Part shown: positions 1-5,406 of the stretch, piece by piece
Position numbering within the stretch: the first letter of the stretch is position 1
How the letters are laid out: each line of letters starts with the position of its first letter
From: an uncultured Ruminococcus sp.
Lineage (GTDB): Bacteria > Bacillota_A > Clostridia > Oscillospirales > Ruminococcaceae
Direction of reading: 5' to 3'
Assembly (NCBI GenBank): GCA_937880065.1
Contig: CALFMA010000248.1
Location: 1-5,719 of the forward strand
DNA: 5,719 nucleotides
Made by a program: the position numbers and the translations under genes
The notes under the pieces: model-generated
Seen by the model: only the letters and a program-made list of their open reading frames with translations
The model's database searches: none
Told to the model about the DNA's origin: nothing

Positions 1-2
1 AG

Positions 3-134
3 AGATCCGAGCTTTGGGGAAAGCTTTACAAGGCTGAGCTGTGGAAGAACGTGAGGCTTATTGAGGGCGTGCCATATGAGGACACTCACGCCGTGCCGTA
101 TATTCTCGAAAAAGCAGAAAAAATTTTTTATGCG
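3..134 (+). pseudogene. Family 2 glycosyltransferase fragment, both ends missing
   Basis: An open plus-strand frame enters from the left edge. Its first 44 or so codons read like the middle of a GT2 (GT-A fold) glycosyltransferase: a GKLYKAELWKNVR block, then EGVPYED, then ILEKAEKIFYA. In this family the block K-L-Y-K-x-E-L precedes an E-D pair, usually taken to include the catalytic base, and then a helix ending in K-A-x-K-I. Normal members continue with a short strand and a Y-Y-Y-R type motif plus a C-terminal tail. Here the frame instead runs into a hairpin and then antisense to rluD, staying open only by chance to 347. The gene is therefore cut at about position 130. The family call rests on recognised sequence pattern only; substrate and role cannot be told. 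It converges on the minus-strand operon and is not part of it. Confidence 0.55.
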
Positions 135-159
135 GCATATTGCCGCATTCTTGTTTTTT
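118..159. terminator. Hairpin terminator between convergent genes
   Basis: TGCGGCA (131-137) and TGCCGCA (141-147) form a perfect 7-bp stem with a 3-nt loop. On the plus strand it is followed by TTCTTGTTTTTT (148-159), a good intrinsic terminator layout. On the minus strand the stem is followed by TAAAAAA and then TTTTTT (123-118), a weaker layout because the T run is displaced. It could end both the glycosyltransferase-side transcript and the rluD-side transcript. The TAA of the rluD-like frame (128-130) lies immediately after the stem on the minus strand. Confidence 0.55.
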
Positions 160-700
160 CGATGACAGGTGCATCGAAAAAACACCTTATAAGCGAAAAT
201 CCGCTTTCGTCGAAGTTTGCCTCTTCCAGAAAACTTTCAATATCATTTTTTGCAACAATAAGAAGTCCGCTTGTATTTTTATCAATGCGGTGGACAATTC
301 CGGGGCGGATTACTCCGTTAATTCCCGAAAGACTATCGCCGCAGTGATACAGCAGAGCATTTACAAGAGTTCCGTGATAATTTCCGTGGGCGGGATGAAC
401 AACCATACCTTTCGGCTTGTTGACTACCAGCAAATCCTCGTCCTCGTAAACAATATCCAGAGGAATATTTTCGGGAACTGCATCCATTGGCTCTGCATCG
501 GGAATTTCCACTTCAATAGTTTCAGTTCCCCTGATTTTATAATTCTTGCTGACCGCTTTTCCGTCAGCAGTTACGGCATTTTTGCCGATTAACCCCTGAA
601 CCGCAGAACGTGTAAGCATTTCCGCATTATCCGAAATAAACTTGTCAATACGCTTTCCGCAGTCCTCAGCGGTACACAGGAGGGTGAGCAGCTCACTCAT
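128..700 (-). CDS. rluD: Truncated RluD-type 23S rRNA pseudouridine synthase (probable pseudogene)
   Basis: RluD-family enzymes isomerise uridines of 23S rRNA to pseudouridine. The 190-residue product starts with an S4 RNA-binding domain (about 15-65). The first part of the catalytic domain follows: VYEDEDLLVVNKPKGMVVHP (84-103), then RPGIVHRIDKNTSGLLIVAKND (132-153) with the catalytic Asp at 140. After residue 153 the match stops. Family members are usually 300-325 residues long and carry a G-R-T-H-Q-I-R type motif in the second half of the fold, which is absent here. The last 37 residues are not recognisable as RluD core, and their DNA contains two hairpins. The start is well supported: GGAGGT (709-714) lies 8 nt upstream, inside lspA, and the ATG overlaps the lspA stop by 8 nt. 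With half the fold missing, activity is unlikely. Family assignment is firm, the symbol less so (rluD or a close RluA-family paralogue). Confidence 0.8.
   Translation of the reverse strand: MSELLTLLCTAEDCGKRIDKFISDNAEMLTRSAVQGLIGKNAVTADGKAVSKNYKIRGTETIEVEIPDAEPMDAVPENIPLDIVYEDEDLLVVNKPKGMVVHPAHGNYHGTLVNALLYHCGDSLSGINGVIRPGIVHRIDKNTSGLLIVAKNDIESFLEEANFDESGFSLIRCFFDAPVIEKTRMRQYAA
152..184. repeat. Perfect 13-bp inverted repeat inside the rluD tail
   Basis: TGTTTTTTCGATG (152-164) and CATCGAAAAAACA (172-184) are exact reverse complements around a 7-nt loop, ACAGGTG. The palindrome stands 4 nt from the terminator-like stem at 131-147. In the rluD-like frame it would be coding, which is unusual for so perfect a structure. 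It suggests that this DNA was originally a 3' untranslated region. The T run precedes the stem in either direction, so it is not itself a standard terminator. Confidence 0.7.
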
Positions 701-1208
701 TTTCCTTTACCTCCGCAGGGGATTTTTCAGCCTTTTTCTTCTTGAAATCCTTTACAATTTCAACAAGCAGATAGCCAATCATCATAAACTCCGCAACTGT
801 CACGCATATGTCAGCCACATTGAAAATTGCAAATTCAAAAAGACGGATATCGAACATATCCACGACATAGCCAAGCCTTATGCGGTCAATGAGATTTCCG
901 ATGCCGCCTGCCACGAATAATGCAGCAATAGTGGCGAAAAATCGGGATTTCTTCACAAAATGGAACATGGCAATAAATGCACCGATTACAAGAACCGAGG
1001 TAATTCCCACAAGAAACCACCTCTGCCCTGCCATACTGCCGAAAATCGCACCTCTGTTTTCCAGATAGGTGAGGTCCATAATTTCAAAATCCCCGATACG
1101 GAGAAAATCCATATTTCCCACGGGTTTGAGATTTTCCACCGCCCAGAATTTTACAAGCTGGTCAGCTCCGATTAAAAGGATAATCGCCGCAATAAGCAGA
1201 ATAATCAT
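693..1208 (-). CDS. lspA: Lipoprotein signal peptidase (signal peptidase II)
   Basis: LspA is an aspartic membrane protease that cuts the signal peptide from diacylglyceryl-modified prolipoproteins at the cytoplasmic membrane. The 171-residue product has the family order: a first membrane helix (about 1-15) followed by ADQLVKFW, then NRGAIFG (51-57), a second helix (about 64-83), a third helix running into GGIGNLIDR (101-109), VVDMFD (115-120), FNVADI (129-134), and a last helix to about 152. The catalytic aspartates should be Asp117 (in VVD) and Asp133 (in NVAD). The tail after 153 is Lys/Glu-rich and cytoplasmic. I chose the ATG at 1208 because AAAGGA (1215-1220) is 6 nt upstream and the N-terminus then matches family length. 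ATG 1223, giving MKGKK before it, is possible; ATG 1241 lies in a hairpin and is unlikely. lspA follows ileS by 59 nt and overlaps rluD by 8 nt. Confidence 0.95.
   Translation of the reverse strand: MIILLIAAIILLIGADQLVKFWAVENLKPVGNMDFLRIGDFEIMDLTYLENRGAIFGSMAGQRWFLVGITSVLVIGAFIAMFHFVKKSRFFATIAALFVAGGIGNLIDRIRLGYVVDMFDIRLFEFAIFNVADICVTVAEFMMIGYLLVEIVKDFKKKKAEKSPAEVKENE
709..714 (-). promoter_or_regulatory. Ribosome binding site of the rluD-like gene
   Basis: GGAGGT lies 8 nt before the ATG at 700 and within the last codons of lspA. It fixes the rluD start and, with the 8-nt gene overlap, points to coupled translation of the two genes. Confidence 0.8.
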
Positions 1209-1214
1209 CTTTTT

Positions 1215-1220
1215 TCCTTT
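1215..1220 (-). promoter_or_regulatory. Ribosome binding site of lspA
   Basis: AAAGGA stands 6 nt before the ATG at 1208. It decides among three in-frame ATGs (1241, 1223, 1208); the two upstream ones have no comparable site, and that of 1241 lies within a stable palindrome. Confidence 0.65.
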
Positions 1221-1225
1221 CATAA

Positions 1226-1259
1226 ATATTGCCTGCTGCATTTACACAGCAGGCAATAT
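1226..1259. repeat. Perfect 13-bp palindrome between ileS and lspA
   Basis: ATATTGCCTGCTG (1226-1238) and CAGCAGGCAATAT (1247-1259) pair perfectly around an 8-nt loop. The hairpin starts 8 nt after the ileS stop codon and ends 17 nt before the chosen lspA start. Neither side has a run of T residues, so it is not a standard intrinsic terminator. It is more likely an mRNA processing or stability element, or a small palindromic repeat. Its outer arms match those of the hairpin upstream of ileS (4046-4065). Confidence 0.85.
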
Positions 1260-1267
1260 AGTGCTAA

Positions 1268-4036
1268 TTATAATTCAATAGCAACAGCACATCTCTTGCA
1301 GAGTGTTGGGTGATTGCAGTCTGTGCCTACTGTTGTGGAGTAGCACCAGCATCTCTCACACTTCTCGCCCTCTGCTGTTTCAACAACAAATGCTGTTTCG
1401 CCCTCAGCCTTTTCAACAACTACATCTGACACGATAAGTGCCTCTGTAAGCTGCTGTGCAAGCTCAGCGTAACGGTCATAATCCTCGTCAGCCTTAATGA
1501 TAATCTTAGCTTCAAGAGATTTACCGATTGTCTTTGCATTACGAGCTTCTTCAAGAGCCTTATTTGCAGCCTCACGAGTATTGTAGATGAAGTTCCACTT
1601 TTCAACGAATTCATCGCTGTACTCAATGCCTGACTTTTCGGGCATATCGTTGAGGAATACGCTCTGTGTATCGTCCTCTGAGCCGTGGGGCATAAACTGC
1701 CAGATTTCCTCGGCTGTGTATGTGATGATAGGAGCCATAAGTCTTGTAAGAGCACTTAAAATGCGATACATAACTGTCTGTGCTGCACGGCGGATTTCAG
1801 CATTTTCCTTTTCGCAATAGAGTCTGTCCTTGATAATGTCAAGGTAGAAGTTTGACATATCAACAACACAGAAGTTGTGGATTGCGTGGAATGCAATGTG
1901 GAAATCGTACTTCTCATAGCCGTCCTTTACGGTATCAATGAGAGCGTCAAGCTTCATCATTGCCCACTTGTCAAGCTCTGTAAGCTTGTCATAGGAAACG
2001 CAGTCGGTATCAGGCTTGAAGCCCTCGCCGTTGCCGAGGTTTCCGAGAATATATCTTGCAGTATTTCTGATTTTCTTGTATGCGTCAGAAAGCTGTCCGA
2101 GAATTGTCTTTGACATTCTGATATCGCTGTGATAGTCGGAAGATGCAACCCAAAGACGGAGAATATCAGCACCGTACTGGTCGATAACTTCCTTGGGGTC
2201 AACACCGTTGCCGAGGGATTTGTGCATTACCTTGCCCTCGCCGTCAACTACCCAGCCGTGGGTACAAACTGCCTTATAAGGAGCAGTTCCCTTGTATACA
2301 ACAGATGTAAGAAGTGCAGACTGGAACCAGCCTCTGTACTGGTCAGCACCCTCAAGATAGAGGTCAGCAGGCCATGAAAGGCTGTCAAAATCGTCCATAA
2401 CAGCAGTATGTGAAACGCCGCTGTCAAACCATACGTCCATAATGTCGTATTCCTTTGTGAACTCGCCGCAGCCGCACTCACACTTTACAGATGCAGGGAT
2501 AAATTCGCTTGCTTCCTTTACCCACCATGCGTCTGAACCTTCCTTGCGGAAAAGGTCAGCAATAGCCTTGATTGTTTCATCGCTGAAAATAGGCTTGCCG
2601 CAGTCCTTACAGTAGATAACAGGGATTGGCACACCCCATGTTCTCTGACGGCTGATACACCAGTCACTTCTGTCACGTACCATTCCCTTGATACGCTCCT
2701 CGCCCCATTCGGGAATCCACTGTACGCTCTCAATAGCAGCAATTGCTTCATCCTTGAAGCCTGCAACTGAGCAGAACCACTGTTCTGTTGCACGGTAGAT
2801 AATCGGATTATGACATCTCCAGCAATGTGGATACTGGTGAACGATTTTCTGTGTAGCAAGCATAGCATTAAGCTCAACAAGCTTTGCAGCAATAGCCTTG
2901 TTTGCAGTATCTGTATCCATACCCTCAAACTCGCCTGCTTCTGCTGTCTGCTTACCCTTAGCGTCAACGCAAACGATGATACCGATATCGTCATACTTCT
3001 TGCATACCTCAAAGTCCTCAACACCGTAGCCGGGAGCTGTATGAACGCAGCCTGTACCGCTTTCAAGAGTAACATGGTCGCCTACGATAATTGGAGATGG
3101 GCGGTCATAAAGGGGATGCTTTGTTTTCATTCCCTCCAGCTCTGCACCTGTGAAGATATGCTCTGTAGTATACTCTGTGATGCCTGCAGTTTCCATAGTT
3201 GTTCTTACAAGCTCCTCTGCCATAACGTAGTATTCACCGTTGGCATTTACGAGAGTATAGTTATAATCGGGACCAAGGCAGATAGCCAGGTTGCCCGGAA
3301 TTGTCCATGTAGTTGTAGTCCAGATTACGAAATAAATCTTTGAAAGGTCAAGACCGAGATTTGTGAAAATTCCCTTATCATCGGTAACATTGAACTTTAC
3401 ATAGATTGAATAGCAAGGGTCGTTGGAGTACTCGATTTCAGCCTCAGCAAGAGCTGTATTACAATCGGGACACCAGTAAACAGGCTTTAAGCCCTTGTAC
3501 ATATAGCCCTTTTTAGCCATTTCGCCGAATACCTCAACCTGTCTTGCCTCGTATTCGGGACGGAGTGTGAGATAGGGATAATCATAGTCGCCCCATGCAC
3601 CCATTCTCTTGAATCCGTTCATCTGCTTTTCAACCTGTGTCATTGCGTAATCGTGGCAATGTTTTCTAAGTTCTACGGGAGGAATAGCACCGTTTTCAAC
3701 GCCGATTTCCTTCATAGCCTTTAACTCAATGGGCAGACCGTGGGTATCCCAGCCGGGAACATAAGGTGCACGGAAGCCTGTCATATTCTTATACTTTACG
3801 ATAAAGTCTTTAAGTGACTTGTTAAGAGCATGACCGAGGTGAATTTCTCCGTTTGCATAGGGAGGGCCGTCATGAAGAATAAAGTCGGGCTTTCCCTCAT
3901 TCTTTTCAATCATTTTGTAGTAGAGTCTTTCGTTCTCCCACTTTGCAAGAGTTTCAGGCTCTCTTTTAGGCAGATTTCCACGCATGGGGAAGTCTGTTTT
4001 CGGTAAATTAAGAGTAGCGTTATAATCCTGTGCCAT
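1268..4036 (-). CDS. ileS: Isoleucyl-tRNA synthetase
   Basis: This class I synthetase charges tRNA-Ile with isoleucine using ATP and edits mischarged valine. The 922-residue length is normal for bacterial IleRS. Seen in order: the HIGH motif as HLGH (66-69, in PPYANGEIHLGH); PGWDTHGLPIE (94-104); the CP1 editing domain with a Thr-rich WTTTTWTIPGN block (239-249) and GTGCVHTAPGYGVEDF (327-342), where His332 and Asp341 align with E. coli His333 and Asp342; then DVWFDSG (534-540), the KMSKS loop as VMHKS (603-607), the anticodon-binding domain, and a C-terminal zinc finger (Cys893, 896, 913, 916). Further Cys pairs (189/192, 405/408, 476/479, 519-523) suggest extra zinc in the CP region. The start is ATG 4036; the in-frame GTG at 4045 looks like half of a split SD. 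The gap to divIVA is 45 nt, too short for a T-box. No frameshift is seen. Confidence 0.98.
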   Translation of the reverse strand: MAQDYNATLNLPKTDFPMRGNLPKREPETLAKWENERLYYKMIEKNEGKPDFILHDGPPYANGEIHLGHALNKSLKDFIVKYKNMTGFRAPYVPGWDTHGLPIELKAMKEIGVENGAIPPVELRKHCHDYAMTQVEKQMNGFKRMGAWGDYDYPYLTLRPEYEARQVEVFGEMAKKGYMYKGLKPVYWCPDCNTALAEAEIEYSNDPCYSIYVKFNVTDDKGIFTNLGLDLSKIYFVIWTTTTWTIPGNLAICLGPDYNYTLVNANGEYYVMAEELVRTTMETAGITEYTTEHIFTGAELEGMKTKHPLYDRPSPIIVGDHVTLESGTGCVHTAPGYGVEDFEVCKKYDDIGIIVCVDAKGKQTAEAGEFEGMDTDTANKAIAAKLVELNAMLATQKIVHQYPHCWRCHNPIIYRATEQWFCSVAGFKDEAIAAIESVQWIPEWGEERIKGMVRDRSDWCISRQRTWGVPIPVIYCKDCGKPIFSDETIKAIADLFRKEGSDAWWVKEASEFIPASVKCECGCGEFTKEYDIMDVWFDSGVSHTAVMDDFDSLSWPADLYLEGADQYRGWFQSALLTSVVYKGTAPYKAVCTHGWVVDGEGKVMHKSLGNGVDPKEVIDQYGADILRLWVASSDYHSDIRMSKTILGQLSDAYKKIRNTARYILGNLGNGEGFKPDTDCVSYDKLTELDKWAMMKLDALIDTVKDGYEKYDFHIAFHAIHNFCVVDMSNFYLDIIKDRLYCEKENAEIRRAAQTVMYRILSALTRLMAPIITYTAEEIWQFMPHGSEDDTQSVFLNDMPEKSGIEYSDEFVEKWNFIYNTREAANKALEEARNAKTIGKSLEAKIIIKADEDYDRYAELAQQLTEALIVSDVVVEKAEGETAFVVETAEGEKCERCWCYSTTVGTDCNHPTLCKRCAVAIEL

Positions 4037-4041
4037 TGTAT

Positions 4042-4073
4042 TCACATTGCCCTGTTACAGGCAATCTCCTTTC
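4042..4073 (-). promoter_or_regulatory. Split ribosome binding site of ileS with an internal hairpin
   Basis: On the minus strand GAAAGGAG (4073-4066) is followed by the 20-nt palindrome ATTGCCTGTAACAGGGCAAT (4065-4046) and then GTGA (4045-4042). ATG lies at 4036-4034. Without the palindrome the halves join to GAAAGGAGGTGA, a perfect complement of the 16S rRNA 3' end. The palindrome pairs ATTGCC with GGGCAAT, or, with one bulged G, as an 8-bp stem with a TAA loop. The linear distance from GGAG to ATG is 29 nt, too far for normal initiation; with the hairpin folded away it is 9 nt. Confidence 0.7.
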
Positions 4074-4081
4074 GGTTAAAA

Positions 4082-4630
4082 TTATTCCTGTGTTTCAGCA
4101 GCAACAGCAGCTGCGATTTCCTCAGCAGTTTCGCTTTCGAACTCCTCATCGAGAGCGTCGGGCATTGTTGAAATCATTTCAAGGTGAGTCTTATACATAT
4201 CGAAAAGGCTCTTTTTGAACTCTGCAACCTGACGGCGAGCCTCTGTAAGGCTGTCCTTTTCCTTTGCGATTTCCTGTCTGTTTCTCTCCATAGCCTCAGC
4301 GTGCTGACGAACAGCTTCGTCCTCTAACTCAGCAGCCTTTGCCTGTGCAGCAGCGAGGATTTCCTCAGCCTTTGCATTAGCCTCGCTGATTACGAGATGT
4401 CCCTGCTTCTGAGCACCGAGAAGTGCATCTTTGAGAGCTTCTTCGTCCTTCATATACTCTCTAACCTTGTCAGCAAGAATCTGAATTTTGTTGTTTGCTT
4501 CCTGACGCTCACGTTCCATTTCGTCAAGTTCAGCTTCGAGCTGTGCAAAGAACTCGTTTACTTCGTCCTGATTATAGCCGAAAGCAACTTTTTCAAATCG
4601 TTTATTTCTTACATCTTTTGAAGTAATCAT
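4082..4630 (-). CDS. divIVA: DivIVA-family cell division / polar organising protein
   Basis: DivIVA binds negatively curved membrane at septa and poles as a coiled-coil oligomer and recruits division or growth proteins. The 182-residue product opens with the conserved lipid-binding domain (MITSKDVRNKRF, then GYNQDEVNEFF at 18-28). A long Glu/Lys/Ala-rich coiled coil (about 28-150) and an acidic Ala-rich tail follow. In B. subtilis the exposed Phe17-Arg18 pair inserts into the membrane; here the aligned residues are Ala16-Phe17, so the Phe is shifted by one. The start is ATG 4630 because AGAGGTGA lies just upstream with correct spacing and the protein then aligns with the family. The in-frame GTG at 4639 is part of that SD. 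The gene begins 11 nt after ylmH ends. DivIVA-like sequences are divergent, but position next to sepF, ylmH and ileS makes the call firm. Confidence 0.93.
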   Translation of the reverse strand: MITSKDVRNKRFEKVAFGYNQDEVNEFFAQLEAELDEMERERQEANNKIQILADKVREYMKDEEALKDALLGAQKQGHLVISEANAKAEEILAAAQAKAAELEDEAVRQHAEAMERNRQEIAKEKDSLTEARRQVAEFKKSLFDMYKTHLEMISTMPDALDEEFESETAEEIAAAVAAETQE

Positions 4631-4636
4631 ACCATT

Positions 4637-4643
4637 CACCTCT
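4637..4643 (-). promoter_or_regulatory. Ribosome binding site of divIVA, overlapping the ylmH stop
   Basis: AGAGGTG (4643-4637) lies 6 nt before ATG 4630 (8 nt counted from AGAGG). The ylmH stop codon TAG (4644-4642) shares two bases with it, so ribosomes ending ylmH stop on the divIVA site, which favours coupling. The layout GTGAAT-NNN-ATG is the same as at ileS. Confidence 0.8.
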
Positions 4644-5406
4644 AAATATATTTTTTGAGAATTATGTGTATACGGTGCTTTTTAGTTTCACCGTTTATAC
4701 CCGAAAGAACAAATCTTCCCCACCCTCTCACCGAGAGTATATCCCCCTCTTTGATTTCCGAGGAAACCGAGGTAACGGGAAGATGATTGACCTCCGCCTT
4801 TTCGCAGCGGATAAGTGAAGCCGCCTTTTCACGGCTTATACCTGTTGCCGCAGCTATAATGCAGTCAAGCCGCATAGATGCAACAGTACAGCCTATTTCC
4901 TTGAATTTGCCGGCTTCTTCAAGAGTAAGCTCAAAGGGGCGGCTGTCGGTAACTTTCACACCTGCCCTGCCTATTCTTGAAATGCTTGCGGTAATATCCC
5001 TTGCGGCAGTTTCTGTAACAGCCGCCTGAGCAAAACCGTCGGTTATAACAATATCGCCGATAGTATCACGCTTTAACCCCAAGGACATAAACGAACCAAG
5101 AAAGCTTCTGTGGTCGGGCTTATCCTCTGTACGGTAGGTAAAGGAAAGGCAGACAATCGGCAATTCCTCTGAAATATAATCAGCGGAATAATCGTGATAG
5201 AGAGCGAGAATTTTTCTGTTGGCATCGGGAAATCCTCCGAAAAAGCCGTAATTCAGCCCTCCTGCATTTTTTCTGCACCACAATTCAGCCTCAGCACATT
5301 CCCTTTCATCGAAAAAGCGTGAAAATACGCTGCATCCGTCCCTTTCGCACCGACGGAGCATATCCGCAAGCTTAGGGGCAAAAAGCGTTCCCGACGAATT
5401 ATTCAT
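4642..5406 (-). CDS. ylmH: YlmH-family S4-domain RNA-binding protein
   Basis: YlmH proteins are cytoplasmic RNA-binding proteins encoded beside sepF and divIVA in Firmicutes. Work in B. subtilis links YlmH to ribosome-associated quality control, while older work linked it to division. The 254-residue product matches the usual length. The N-terminal and middle domain contains the conserved block DHRSFLGSFMSLGLKRDTIG (98-117) followed by DIVI. A C-terminal S4 domain runs from about 178 to 232 (MRLDCIIAAATGISREKAASLI, then GDILSVRGWGRF), followed by a short basic tail. Its ATG shares one base with the sepF stop (TGATG), and I see no good SD in the expected position, so initiation probably depends on ribosomes finishing sepF. 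ylmG, normally between these two genes, is absent. Function in this organism is inferred from the family. Confidence 0.93.
   Translation of the reverse strand: MNNSSGTLFAPKLADMLRRCERDGCSVFSRFFDERECAEAELWCRKNAGGLNYGFFGGFPDANRKILALYHDYSADYISEELPIVCLSFTYRTEDKPDHRSFLGSFMSLGLKRDTIGDIVITDGFAQAAVTETAARDITASISRIGRAGVKVTDSRPFELTLEEAGKFKEIGCTVASMRLDCIIAAATGISREKAASLIRCEKAEVNHLPVTSVSSEIKEGDILSVRGWGRFVLSGINGETKKHRIHIILKKYI

Noticed and set aside
140..592. 150-codon plus-strand frame opposite rluD
   Set aside because: It is antisense to the recognisable S4 and catalytic blocks of rluD, and its translation matches no family I know.
1226..1259. The ileS-lspA palindrome as an intrinsic terminator
   Set aside because: The stem is strong, but neither strand has a T run after it, and lspA follows at once without a convincing promoter.
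1267..1272. TATAAT on the minus strand at the ileS stop as an internal lspA promoter
   Set aside because: The -10 match is perfect, but no -35 resembling TTGACA lies 16-18 nt upstream and there is no extended -10 TG, so in AT-rich DNA it may be chance.
2518..3075. 185-codon minus-strand frame inside ileS
   Set aside because: It is a second frame of the same strand within the IleRS coding region, with Ser/Leu-rich, low-complexity composition and no independent start signal.
2810..3343. Long plus-strand open frame (177 codons) opposite ileS
   Set aside because: It lies wholly antisense to a fully conserved IleRS. Its product is Cys/Leu-rich with no recognisable domain, and I saw no good SD; it is a shadow of ileS codon use.
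4037..4045. GTG at 4045 as the ileS start
   Set aside because: It would sit directly against the hairpin with no SD spacing, and its GTGA is best read as the second half of the SD, as in divIVA. IleRS homologues also fit the ATG at 4036.
4082..4130. CAG/GCT-rich triplets at the divIVA 3' end as a microsatellite
   Set aside because: The triplets are short, imperfect and explained by the Ala-rich C-terminal tail.
4631..4639. GTG at 4639 as the divIVA start
   Set aside because: The GTG is part of the AGAGGTGA SD itself; ATG 4630 has correct spacing and family length.
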